DNA from: Pseudomonadales bacterium
GTDB lineage: Bacteria; Pseudomonadota; Gammaproteobacteria; Pseudomonadales; Azotimanducaceae
NCBI GenBank assembly: GCA_028822125.1
Contig: JAPKEK010000009.1
Coordinates: 1-14,525 of the forward strand
DNA: 14,525 nucleotides
Reading direction: 5' to 3'
The notes under the pieces are model-generated. The model was not told the DNA's origin. It saw only the letters and a program-made list of their open reading frames with translations, and did no database searches. The position numbers and the translations under genes were made by a program. Shown here piece by piece: positions 8,043 through 14,525 of the stretch; the first letter of the stretch is position 1, and each line of letters opens with the position of its first letter.

Positions 8043-8435
8043 ATCCCTGGGAAGCTGATTTCGGGGAAGGTGGGGGCGATTGGAAGCGATTATCGACTCT
8101 GCCGCCACTATCACAACGACTACCACTAATCTAAGAGCTACGAAACTATATTCTCTGTCATCGAAGCCAGTTTCACTTCAACTCGACAGGCATTGAAACC
8201 CAGCAGGAGCCCTTGCCAAAGACAGGGCCGGGCAAGGTACTCAAAAGAGAGCTCAAGGCACCTTATTAGGCCCCATTGTTCGTCGCTGAACCAGTTACAA
8301 TCCATTTGCCATTACGAGAAAGATGACAGGATAATTCATAACGTTCATGTTCTATTGATTTTCACTGTGACTTCGGCATTCTGTTTAGCGTAGGAAGGCA
8401 ATTGCTTTGGATAATGAACCAACATGAGGTCAAGA
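8043..8435. other. Gene-free stretch before the acyl-CoA ligase
   Basis: About 390 bases without a credible gene. A short open frame at 8193-8393 has no ribosome site or recognisable content. A weak promoter candidate is TTGCCA (8306-8311), 18 bases, then GATAAT (8330-8335), pointing to the ligase and about 95 bases upstream of its start. Otherwise nothing is seen. Confidence 0.4.
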
Positions 8436-10007
8436 ATGACAGATTATGCTGAAATGCCGATCGAACAGGCGGCACTGAGTGGTATGGCAATTGCTGCTCA
8501 TGCAGCGCGAAAACCTAACAGAACGGCAGTAACGGACCAGAAGGACCAAAGCCTCACCTGGTCGCAATTAAATAGCCAGGCGAACCAGTTGGTGAATTAC
8601 TGGCGCTCACTAGGGCTCGGCATTAACGACGGGGTAGCGCTTTTATGTAGTAATCGGGTCGAATTTACGGTTGTCTTCATGGCCGCATTCCGGTCTGGCA
8701 TCCGGGTTACACCAATCAATTGGCATCTGACCGGCGAGGAGATTGGCTACATCATCGATAACTGTGACGCCAGTATCTTCCTGGCTGATATGTTGTTCGC
8801 AGACAAAGCAATAGAAGCGAAATCTGCGAGTAATCGACTCAAGGCACTTATGGGCATTGGCGGTGAAATTCCCGGATTCGATCTGTTGGACGAAATGATC
8901 AGTGGACACTCCAGCAGCAATATTGAAGATCCGGTCCATGGCGGAGGCATGTTATATACCTCTGGTACCACGGGGCGGCCGAAGGGCGTGTACAGAAAAG
9001 AGAGACCACCCACGATGCCTGACTTCAGCATGCTTGGATATACCGAGGGCCATGAAGTTGCCTTGTGTACTGGACCCGCCTACCACGCAGCACCACTGTT
9101 GATTGATGTGTTGACGCCATTAATTTCGGGCGCTTCCTTGATCCTGATGGACCGGTGGGATCCGGAAACCACCTTAAAACTGATTGATGAACATAAAGTG
9201 ACCCATTGTCATATGGTAGCGACAATGTTCCATCGCTTACTGCAGTTGGATGATGGGACAAAAAATAAATACGACATAACTTCAATCAAGCGGATCACCC
9301 ACGGTGCTGCGCCTTGTCCGGTTCACGTTAAACACGCCATTATCGAATGGTTCGGCCCAGTATTGATCGAGTATTATGCTGCCACAGAAGGTGGTGGTGG
9401 CTTCCTGATTGATTCCCATGAATGGCTGAAAAAACCGGGCAGTGTTGGCTGTCCGGGACCAGAGTTTGACAACAGAATTCTGAACGATGACGGCAATGCG
9501 GTGAATCAGGGGAAGGTAGGCACAATCTACATGCGCGCTCCTGATTCAGGTCGATTTAATTATTACAAAGATACCGAAAAAACATCTGCGTCCTACCGGG
9601 GCGACTATTTTACCCTTGGCGACATGGGTTATTTCGACGAAGACGGTTATCTTTTCCTGACAGGAAGAACCGCAGAGCTGATTATTTCCGGGGGAGTCAA
9701 CATCTACCCGCAGGAAGTTGATAGCGGCGTGATGCAACACCCTGCAGTATTTGATGTTTGCACAATTGGTATACCTAATGATGAATGGGGTGAAGAAGTT
9801 AAGTCTGTGATTCAGCTGAATCCGGGGTTTGAGGCCGGTGACGAACTGGCTGCCGAATTGATTGAATTTGCACGGGCAAAGGTGGCGAACTACAAATGTC
9901 CAAAGTCCATCGATTTTGTTGCTGATCTGCCGAGATTACCAACGGGAAAAATTCAGCGCCGCATTGTCCGTGAACCTTATTGGCAGGGTCGCACAAAACA
10001 AATCTAA
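8436..10007 (+). CDS. Acyl-CoA synthetase / AMP-dependent ligase
   Basis: The product has 523 residues from the ATG at 8436, preferred over the in-frame ATG at 8424 because GAGG stands six bases before it and nothing suitable precedes the upstream one. Numbered from 8436, the phosphate-binding loop LYTSGTTGRPKGV is at about 173-185, the YYAATEG motif at 313-319, the ribose-binding Asp of TLGDMGYFDEDG at 396, R411 in FLTGRTAELIISGGVNIYP, and the late catalytic Lys in PTGKIQRR at 505. All core motifs of the ANL superfamily are intact. The enzyme would activate a carboxylic acid through an acyl-AMP to its CoA thioester in the cytoplasm. GGVNIYP is usual for fatty-acyl or aromatic/alicyclic acid ligases; the substrate is unknown. 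It is a likely single-gene transcript, 185 bases before rdgC. Confidence 0.94.
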   Translation: MTDYAEMPIEQAALSGMAIAAHAARKPNRTAVTDQKDQSLTWSQLNSQANQLVNYWRSLGLGINDGVALLCSNRVEFTVVFMAAFRSGIRVTPINWHLTGEEIGYIIDNCDASIFLADMLFADKAIEAKSASNRLKALMGIGGEIPGFDLLDEMISGHSSSNIEDPVHGGGMLYTSGTTGRPKGVYRKERPPTMPDFSMLGYTEGHEVALCTGPAYHAAPLLIDVLTPLISGASLILMDRWDPETTLKLIDEHKVTHCHMVATMFHRLLQLDDGTKNKYDITSIKRITHGAAPCPVHVKHAIIEWFGPVLIEYYAATEGGGGFLIDSHEWLKKPGSVGCPGPEFDNRILNDDGNAVNQGKVGTIYMRAPDSGRFNYYKDTEKTSASYRGDYFTLGDMGYFDEDGYLFLTGRTAELIISGGVNIYPQEVDSGVMQHPAVFDVCTIGIPNDEWGEEVKSVIQLNPGFEAGDELAAELIEFARAKVANYKCPKSIDFVADLPRLPTGKIQRRIVREPYWQGRTKQI

Positions 10008-10050
10008 CGGCCTGTACTGCAATCCGATGGGTGTTATGCAGACGTGATGC

Positions 10051-10066
10051 GATGGCAAGTGCCATC
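10051..10066. repeat. Short palindrome downstream of the ligase
   Basis: GATGGCA-AG-TGCCATC is a perfect 7-base inverted repeat with a two-base centre, 43 bases after the ligase stop. No T-run follows, so it is not a convincing intrinsic terminator. It could be a protein-binding site or chance. Confidence 0.35.
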
Positions 10067-10110
10067 TTGCTGCTTAGCTTGTGTAGGCTGCATATAAAAA
10101 AGGCGCCAAA

Positions 10111-10146
10111 CCGCATTAAAACAGAGAGGACTAACGTATAATGCGG
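10111..10146 (+). promoter_or_regulatory. Candidate rdgC promoter embedded in an inverted repeat
   Basis: A perfect TATAAT lies at 10137-10142, about 50 bases before the rdgC ATG; no good -35 box was found. CCGCATTA (10111-10118) and TAATGCGG (10139-10146) are exact inverted repeats separated by 20 bases, and the right arm overlaps the -10 box. That arrangement suits a repressor site or a leader hairpin. The function is inferred. Confidence 0.4.
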
Positions 10147-10192
10147 CGGTTTCGAGCTGGCACTACCTGACCTACCACCATATGAGACCGCG

Positions 10193-11089
10193 ATGATTTT
10201 CAAGAATGCCCATGTGTACCGACTGACCCAATCCCAGGATCTGGATGCCGAACAATGCGAGCGTGCTCTGCAGCAGCGAGCGTTTCGTCCGTGCAGCGGT
10301 ATTCGCCCTTCATCGTTCGGCTGGGTTTCACCAACGTCCGATGAGACACTGGTTCATGAGGTGGCTGGTTGCTTTCTTTTCTGTGCAAAACGTGAAGATA
10401 AGGTCGTGCCAGGTAGTGCGCTCGCAGACATTCTTGAAGAAAAAATCTCCCGCCTCGAGACAATGGAAGATAGGCCGATACGTGCCAAGGAAAAGCAGCG
10501 CCTGAAAGAAGACGCATTAGCCGAACTGCTGCCTCGGGCCCTGCCGAAATCTAAACAGATCTTTGGTTACCTGCGTCAGTCCGAAGACCTGCTGGTTATC
10601 GACACAGCTTCATCTCCAGAAGCCGAAATGTTTTTACATTGTTTAAGAGAAAGCTTCGGCAGCCTCAAAGTTGTGCCTCCCCAGGTAAAGGCCAAGCCGG
10701 TCGATACCTACACGCACTGGTTGCGAACACGCAAGTTGCCAGAAGATTTTACATTCGGTGATCAGTGCGATCTTTTTGATCCGGAAGACACCAGCGCGGT
10801 CAGTATTCGTAGACAGGATATTGACACCAGCGAAGTTCGTGCCCATCTGGATACAGGCAAGACCTGCAACAAGATATCCCTCATCTGGCAGGGCGAACTC
10901 AAGGTTCTGATCGACAAGGATATTGTGCTCCGACAGATCAAAATTCTGTCTTCTGATGATGCTGTAGAGGAAGATGATGATGGCGATCCAATTGCCCAAC
11001 TAAACGCTAACTTCGTCAACATAATGCTTGAACTGTCTCGATTTCTCCCGGCATTGTTTTCCGCCCTCGGTGGGGAATCCAGTAAGTAA
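10193..11089 (+). CDS. rdgC: Recombination-associated protein RdgC
   Basis: The product has 298 residues, close to the roughly 303 of E. coli RdgC, and is alignable over its whole length from memory. Conserved stretches include FKNAHVYRL at the start, FGWVSP near 42-47, the CAKREDKVVPG segment, KQRLKEDALAELLPRALPKS near 102-121, SLKVVPPQ, a basic and polar middle with the IRRQDI segment, and a hydrophobic end (LSRFLPALFSALGGE). RdgC forms ring-shaped dimers that bind double-stranded DNA and limit RecA activity; it is linked to recombination and, in some species, to phase variation. It is cytoplasmic and nucleoid-associated. It stands alone, with 185 bases upstream holding a candidate promoter and 434 bases downstream without a gene. 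A weak GAGA precedes the ATG. This is the firmest sign of a beta- or gammaproteobacterial host. Confidence 0.96.
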   Translation: MIFKNAHVYRLTQSQDLDAEQCERALQQRAFRPCSGIRPSSFGWVSPTSDETLVHEVAGCFLFCAKREDKVVPGSALADILEEKISRLETMEDRPIRAKEKQRLKEDALAELLPRALPKSKQIFGYLRQSEDLLVIDTASSPEAEMFLHCLRESFGSLKVVPPQVKAKPVDTYTHWLRTRKLPEDFTFGDQCDLFDPEDTSAVSIRRQDIDTSEVRAHLDTGKTCNKISLIWQGELKVLIDKDIVLRQIKILSSDDAVEEDDDGDPIAQLNANFVNIMLELSRFLPALFSALGGESSK

Positions 11090-11523
11090 TTACTGTTGAT
11101 AAAAACTTAATATTTGAATCAATAATTGAATCCAGGATCAACAACTCAGTCAACAAGCTGTTTAACCGTGGATTGTCTCTGGCGCATTCTCAGCAGTCGA
11201 GTATTCACAGGGGGGACCTATTTTTCGATGATCACGACTGTATCGTTGCCCCGATATCCAGGTTTTCAATGGATAACCTGAATGCCCGTTCTGGCCAGTG
11301 CTGTCACCTGCTGCTGTCCTTTGGATGAGACAACACTTGAAACCGGGTCAATCAACAACCCACCCCCCGTTAGCCTCTACTCTAGTCGACTAGAGCCTGT
11401 TTGTTTTCGTATTTCAGTTATTCGAACTCAAATCGATGCAGCCCAGCTGTCTGATCGTTTTATTGGATCATTTTGAACAGGGTAGACCAGGCCGCAATGG
11501 ATCTTAAATCGCCCCAGGGTTTT
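11090..11523. other. Gene-free stretch between convergent rdgC and enoyl-CoA hydratase
   Basis: This 434-base gap begins AT-rich just after rdgC. It holds one perfect palindrome (11380-11395) and otherwise no recognisable gene. Short open frames on both strands lack ribosome sites and family features. No strong intrinsic terminator was found for rdgC near its stop codon. Confidence 0.5.
11380..11395. repeat. Perfect 16-base palindrome, possible bidirectional terminator or binding site
   Basis: CTCTAGTCGACTAGAG is fully self-complementary. On the plus strand it is followed by a T-rich stretch (CCTGTTTGTTTTCG), so it might end rdgC transcription, although 291 bases after the stop codon. A dimeric DNA-binding protein site is the alternative. 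Confidence 0.4.
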
Positions 11524-12285
11524 CTAGGTGCCCGTCCAGTTGGGTGCACGCTTTTCCGCAAAGGCAGTAGGGCCTTCCTTTGCGTCATTGGAACTGAACA
11601 CCTTTTGCTGGAGGGGTACCTGCATTTCCCAGAGCTTGTCTTCTTCAACTCCGGAAGCAGCTGCACGCACAAGCGCTTTGGAGGCTGCGACAGCAAGCGG
11701 TGCATTTTCAGCAATGCGCTCAGCAAGGGCAACCGCGGTTTCAAGCATATCTTCAGGTTCGGTAAGAGCGCTGAGCATACCTGCCGCCATGGCCTCCTCT
11801 GCGGTGATGGGCTCGCCCGTTAGCGCCATTTCCATCGCTTTGGAGTAGCCAACTCGAGCAGGTAGCCTGAATACTCCACCGGCTGCTGCGAACAGGCCAA
11901 CTTTGACTTCGCGGATACCAATTTTCGCCGCTTTAGAAGCTACCAGGAGATCGCAAGTCAAGGCGATTTCGCAACCGCCTGCAAGCGCAAAGCCGTTAAT
12001 TGCACCGATAAGAGGTTTGCTAGCACCGGAGCGAACGAATTCGTTTAGAGGACCAATGTCTTCGCCGCGGGCAAAGGCTTTTAAGTCCATGCCAGCACAG
12101 AAGGCGCGACCATTTCCCGTAACTACGCCGGCAGTTAAGCTGTCGTCTGCGTCGAGCTCCTTAATCGCATTCCAGAGTCCATTCGACAGTGCGCCATTGA
12201 TAGCGTTCATAGCATCGGGACGGTTTAAGGTGATAATCATGACGCGATTGCGCCGCTCGATCAGAACGGCTTGTTGTTCACTCAT
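11524..12285 (-). CDS. Enoyl-CoA hydratase/isomerase (crotonase) family protein
   Basis: The product has 253 residues, the usual length. The oxyanion-hole segments are GRAFCAGMDLKAF (about 59-71) and INGFALAGGCEIAL (about 96-109). The two catalytic Glu positions of true hydratases are filled: E106 in GGCEIAL and E126 in GIREVKVGLF. Hydratase activity on a 2-enoyl-CoA is therefore likely, in the cytoplasm, as a beta-oxidation-type step. The GLFAAAGGVFRLP loop replaces the more common PGxGGTQRL, which suggests a subfamily other than classical short-chain hydratase. The start is supported by AGAGGA about nine bases before the ATG. It stands alone on the minus strand, and no dehydrogenase or thiolase is adjacent. 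Confidence 0.93.
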   Translation of the reverse strand: MSEQQAVLIERRNRVMIITLNRPDAMNAINGALSNGLWNAIKELDADDSLTAGVVTGNGRAFCAGMDLKAFARGEDIGPLNEFVRSGASKPLIGAINGFALAGGCEIALTCDLLVASKAAKIGIREVKVGLFAAAGGVFRLPARVGYSKAMEMALTGEPITAEEAMAAGMLSALTEPEDMLETAVALAERIAENAPLAVAASKALVRAAASGVEEDKLWEMQVPLQQKVFSSNDAKEGPTAFAEKRAPNWTGT

Positions 12286-12340
12286 TATGTGGATCCTCTT
12301 GATTGTAAATTGACGCGAGTATGAACCATAGCGTAATTAG

Positions 12341-12571
12341 CAACTGGATAAAACCAGGCAAATAATCTGGACCAAGAGTCATGAGCATCGAAGCTCAGAC
12401 GCTTTCTTGGCGGCGGCTGAACTACTGCGCGAGCTCGGCGCCATGAACCAGAGCAACGCAGCAAAGCGCTTCGCATCAGCGCGCCGAGTGACGCAGGAGC
12501 AAAAGGGCGCAGTCGACAGCCCTCGATTTAAAGCTATCCTGCTCCAAAGACACCGCCTAGGCATAGCTTAA
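12341..12571 (+). pseudogene. Possible remnant of an unidentified gene
   Basis: A 76-codon frame runs from just after a TAG to a TAA at 12569-12571. From about residue 16 its translation looks protein-like and helical (SSDAFLAAAELLREL, then NQSNAAKRFASARRVTQEQK). The DNA here is visibly richer in GC than the flanks. There is no start codon with a ribosome site: the only ATG is internal, at 12443. I do not recognise the family. It may be the tail of a lost gene or chance. Confidence 0.25.
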
Positions 12572-12577
12572 AACTGA

Positions 12578-13441
12578 TTAAGCGGTCTGTGGCTTCTCTC
12601 GATAAACCTCAAAGTCCAAACGATCCAAACGCAGGGCATTCAACATAGTGCTCAGTGACGCCACTGCTATCAGCTGACAATAAAGACTCATTGCCGCTGG
12701 GCTCAAACGATCCAATTCATAGGTGTCGATGCACTCGGTCGTAAACATATACAGGCTCATACCAATACTGACGTAGAGCATTGAAGTAATGGCCGCTCTA
12801 GCCTGCAGACTCCGCTCTGTACCCCTTTGGTAGGGGTTATATTTTTTGCCGTAAATAATCCTCCACGCCACAAAGGCAAATCCGACGTTAGTCAAACCCA
12901 CAATCAGCCCGCGATAAAAAGTGCCCGTGCCAAAGCCAATATTAAAATCATTGATGGCGGCGTCGAGAGACAACGAAACAACAAAAAAGGCTATAGCAAA
13001 TACAAACAAGACCTTAGGCACAGAATCAAACAAACGGCGTGGGCTCAGTTCCGCTTTGCGTGTTGTGCGCTGATCGGATTGGCGCATGAGTTTCATCTGT
13101 TTGTACTCCACCAACTCCAAAGCCAACTGCGGCATCACTTGAATCATAAAGATTGCCCAAGGCACCATCTGCGCGCCTTTTGCCGAGAGATCAAAATCAA
13201 CAGCAAGCATGGCTACCATGACACTACAGCCCAAGATAAGCAAAAACTGATTGGTCAAGCGATAGTTGCGATGCATCCGCTCATAATAACTGACAGGTTT
13301 TGGATAAAGTCTAGGGTATTCGTCCGGCGAATAGGTCTGAAAAACCGTGCGCATACGCTGGTGAAACCTGCGGGGGAAATAATAAGATATCAGCACAAGC
13401 TGACTGGTAAACAGTGCGTAAAAAACGATTGATTCCGTCAT
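12578..13441 (-). CDS. Seven-helix membrane protein of unknown function, in operon with a GntR regulator
   Basis: The product has 287 residues with about seven hydrophobic helices, near 4-22, 64-82, 92-110, 142-160, 176-196, 217-236 and 248-268. Between helices 1 and 2 lies a polar loop rich in Tyr and Pro (TYSPDEYPRLYPKPVSYYERMHRNYR), and a basic loop follows helix 3. No ABC, transporter or enzyme motif was recognised. A strong Shine-Dalgarno, AAGGAG, overlaps the stop of the upstream GntR gene, and only 10 bases separate the two genes. They are therefore almost certainly co-transcribed and translationally linked. YtrA-type GntR regulators usually control a membrane transporter encoded beside them, so a transport or membrane-stress role is a reasonable guess, no more. 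Confidence 0.85.
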   Translation of the reverse strand: MTESIVFYALFTSQLVLISYYFPRRFHQRMRTVFQTYSPDEYPRLYPKPVSYYERMHRNYRLTNQFLLILGCSVMVAMLAVDFDLSAKGAQMVPWAIFMIQVMPQLALELVEYKQMKLMRQSDQRTTRKAELSPRRLFDSVPKVLFVFAIAFFVVSLSLDAAINDFNIGFGTGTFYRGLIVGLTNVGFAFVAWRIIYGKKYNPYQRGTERSLQARAAITSMLYVSIGMSLYMFTTECIDTYELDRLSPAAMSLYCQLIAVASLSTMLNALRLDRLDFEVYREKPQTA

Positions 13442-13451
13442 GGAATTCTCC

Positions 13452-13832
13452 TTAAAGCTCGCGCTTGTTCATGACATTGCTAAAGGCGATGCGGATTTCC
13501 GAATCCGTTACACCTTTGTCTTTAAACAATTTAATAGTGTCTGTGAGGCTGTCCACCACCCACCCGTTAAGATCAACAGCACAGTTGTCTTTGGCGTCAG
13601 GGTGAATAAAGGTGCCGCGATAACCCTTAGTCTGAATCACACTATCGCGCTCCAGAAGTCGATAGGCCTTCGCCACCGTTTTATTGTTGAGCGCGAGGTC
13701 ATTCGCCAACTGCCGAATAGAGGGCAGCGGATCCCCCGCACTAATCTTATTCTTCATCACGGCCTGTTTGATCTGTTCAATCAATTGCGTGAACACAGGG
13801 GTCGGTGCTTCGATATCAATTTGAAGTTCCAT
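13452..13832 (-). CDS. GntR-family transcriptional regulator, YtrA subfamily
   Basis: The product has 126 residues from the ATG at 13832. A TTG start at 13883 would add 17 residues (MKNICTIGTSGTTGTSP) that do not belong to the family and would be encoded by the operator itself, so it is rejected. Residues 1-75 form the winged helix-turn-helix: APTPVFTQLIEQIKQAV, then LPSIRQLANDLALNNKTVAKAYRLLE and the wing TKGYRGTFI. The short tail of about 50 residues, with no effector domain, is what defines the YtrA type. It is the first gene of an operon with the seven-helix protein. No clear Shine-Dalgarno precedes the start, so it may be made from a very short leader. The TGTACC-type repeat just upstream suggests it represses its own operon. 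Confidence 0.88.
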   Translation of the reverse strand: MELQIDIEAPTPVFTQLIEQIKQAVMKNKISAGDPLPSIRQLANDLALNNKTVAKAYRLLERDSVIQTKGYRGTFIHPDAKDNCAVDLNGWVVDSLTDTIKLFKDKGVTDSEIRIAFSNVMNKREL

Positions 13833-13838
13833 AGGTGA

Positions 13839-13871
13839 TGTACCAGTTGTTCCACTTGTACCTATGGTACA
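13839..13871 (-). promoter_or_regulatory. Candidate operator of the GntR/YtrA regulator
   Basis: TGTACCTATGGTACA (13857-13871) is an inverted repeat with six-base arms and a three-base centre. A third TGTACC lies at 13839-13844, 18 bases from the first arm. The sites begin seven bases upstream of the gntR start, where a bound repressor would block transcription. GTAC-containing inverted repeats are common for YtrA-type regulators. Binding itself is inferred. Confidence 0.6.
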
Positions 13872-13884
13872 TATATTCTTCAAT

Positions 13885-13908
13885 AAATCAATGCTTTTGC
13901 ATTGATTT
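13885..13908. repeat. Hairpin with 10-base arms upstream of gntR
   Basis: AAATCAATGC and GCATTGATTT are exact inverted repeats around a four-T loop. The hairpin sits 14 bases upstream of the operator, where the gntR promoter is expected. It may be a second regulatory site or a transcription-stopping structure for the opposite direction. Confidence 0.55.
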
Positions 13909-14027
13909 TATTTAAGTTAATGAAAAGTAAATATTTAATTTTATTCCTCCCGCCGATATAAGAAACCGACAGTCTGAATTGTAGTAATTTCAGCGAAGTA
14001 CAGCGGGATACAAAGGTGAGAGCGAAA

Positions 14028-14055
14028 CAGCTGACTTAAGGAAATAAGTCAGCTG
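14028..14055. repeat. Strong hairpin with 11-base perfect arms
   Basis: CAGCTGACTTA (14028-14038) and TAAGTCAGCTG (14045-14055) pair exactly around the loop AGGAAA. No T-run follows on the plus strand and only TTT on the minus strand, and no gene reads into it from either side within the window. A terminator is therefore not clearly supported. Confidence 0.6.
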
Positions 14056-14327
14056 ATAAAAAGGTATTACCAAGCTGAGTTGGTTCGAGCTCTTCCGCAT
14101 CGACAAATATGGTTCCAGAGCCGAGCGAGTAACTCGCTGCTACAATCATTCAATCCTAAAACTCGCGTGGATTAACAAGCCAAATCATCCTGCCCTACCT
14201 AAACATCAAAGTGATCAACCCCACCGAGTGCACGCCTGAAGATCAGCATCATTACAGTCATTGACCCCGTATGGGTACACAACGTCACGGTGCCCTATAC
14301 TTGAATGAAAATCTGCAATTATCGTAC

Positions 14328-14359
14328 TTGACCGTTGTTCGGAAAATGTTGTTTATACT
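14328..14359 (+). promoter_or_regulatory. Candidate promoter for the EthD-family gene
   Basis: TTGACC (14328-14333) is a good -35 match. The -10 could be TATACT (14354-14359, 20-base spacing) or TTTATA (14352-14357, 18-base spacing). Eight-base inverted repeats, ATGGGTAC (14271-14278) and GTACCCAT (14372-14379), lie on either side and might be half-sites of a regulator. Confidence 0.4.
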
Positions 14360-14408
14360 ACCTATTCTCGAGTACCCATTGGCAATCCAACCTGACGGAG
14401 ACACTGAC

Positions 14409-14525
14409 ATGATCAGACTAGTATTTGCGCTAAGAAAGAAACCAAACCTGACCCGGGAAGAGTTCCAAGAATACTGGCTGACCCAGCACGCTCCCCTTGT
14501 CGCAAGCTTTGCAACAGACCTTAAT
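14409..14525 (+). CDS. EthD-family protein, 5' part only
   Basis: Thirty-nine codons are visible before the window ends: MIRLVFALRKKPNLTREEFQ, then YWLTQHAPLVASFA. The hydrophobic first strand, the LTREEFQxYW helix and the HAPLV motif are the hallmark of EthD-like dimeric alpha/beta-barrel proteins. These are small, about 100-residue cytoplasmic proteins, often found beside oxygenase and degradation genes (named for ethyl tert-butyl ether degradation), with poorly known chemistry. GGAG lies about eight bases before the ATG and supports the start. It is divergent from the GntR operon. What lies downstream is unseen. Confidence 0.85.
   Translation, partial: MIRLVFALRKKPNLTREEFQEYWLTQHAPLVASFATDLN

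Larger units (their letters stand above)
13833..14408. other. Divergent intergenic region between the GntR operon and the EthD gene
   Basis: This gap of about 580 bases holds the operator, two perfect-arm hairpins (13885-13908 and 14028-14055), a short palindrome AGCGAGT-A-ACTCGCT (14124-14138) and a possible promoter for the EthD gene. No gene was recognised. It is unusually rich in dyad symmetry compared with the other gaps. Confidence 0.5.

Noticed and set aside
8193..8393. 66-codon plus-strand open frame before the ligase
   Set aside because: No ribosome site, no family features, and composition like non-coding sequence.
9799..10203. 134-codon minus-strand open frame
   Set aside because: Mostly antisense to the ligase C-terminus, with a Cys/Ser-rich translation unlike a real protein.
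12827..13432. 201-codon plus-strand open frame
   Set aside because: Antisense to the seven-helix protein gene, which has a strong Shine-Dalgarno and clear membrane helices; the antisense translation has no recognisable pattern.
13833..13883. Longer gntR start at a TTG
   Set aside because: The 17 extra residues are encoded by the operator repeat and match nothing in the family; the ATG at 13832 gives the normal N-terminus.
14028..14055. Hairpin as an intrinsic terminator
   Set aside because: No T-run of adequate length follows on either strand, and no gene leads into it.
14082..14090. GGTTCGAGC resembling a tRNA T-loop
   Set aside because: The flanks do not form a T-stem, and no acceptor or anticodon arm can be drawn.

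Overview
The window looks like chromosomal DNA from a heterotrophic, probably marine, gammaproteobacterium. The reasons are an RdgC orthologue (a family found in beta- and gammaproteobacteria), moderate base composition by eye, and many genes of lipid, acyl-CoA and alicyclic catabolism. The lineage is an inference; there is no rRNA or other strong marker. No CRISPR array, tRNA, rRNA, prophage or intact transposase was seen.

Layout, left to right. (1) 1-787, minus: a phytanoyl-CoA dioxygenase (PhyH) family protein, cut by the window edge. (2) 951-1958, minus: a sterol-methyltransferase-like SAM enzyme with a TTG start. (3) 1959-2421: a gene-free stretch holding a long inverted repeat and copies of a short repeat related to TTTACTCTGACCCC. 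(4) 2422-2802, minus: a small unrecognised four-helix membrane protein. (5) 2915-4093, minus: a class III (CaiB/BaiF) CoA-transferase, divergent from (6) 4404-6194, plus: an exported, apparently membrane-anchored type I sulfatase. (7) 6391-7095, minus: an endonuclease/exonuclease/phosphatase-fold protein. (8) 7175-8042, plus: a decayed Old Yellow Enzyme gene with a missing 5' end, a frameshift in a T8 run and a Trp-to-TGA stop. (9) 8436-10007, plus: an AMP-forming acyl-CoA ligase. (10) 10193-11089, plus: rdgC. (11) 11524-12285, minus: an enoyl-CoA hydratase. (12) 12341-12571: a GC-rich open frame that may be a gene remnant. (13) 12578-13832, minus: a two-gene operon of a YtrA-type GntR repressor and a seven-helix membrane protein, with a TGTACC-type inverted repeat just upstream. 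(14) 13833-14408: a gene-free stretch with two clear hairpins and a possible promoter. (15) 14409 onward, plus: the start of an EthD-family protein.

Most genes sit in separate transcription units, alternating in strand, so this is not one large operon. The dioxygenase, CoA-transferase, ligase, hydratase, broken flavin reductase and EthD protein fit a loosely gathered set for breaking down lipids or cyclic compounds: activation to CoA thioesters, CoA exchange, hydration and oxidation. The substrate cannot be read from sequence. The sulfatase could supply desulfated substrate from outside the cytoplasm. The least explained parts are the GntR/seven-helix module with its operator, the dispersed intergenic repeat, and the inverted-repeat block near 2108-2254.
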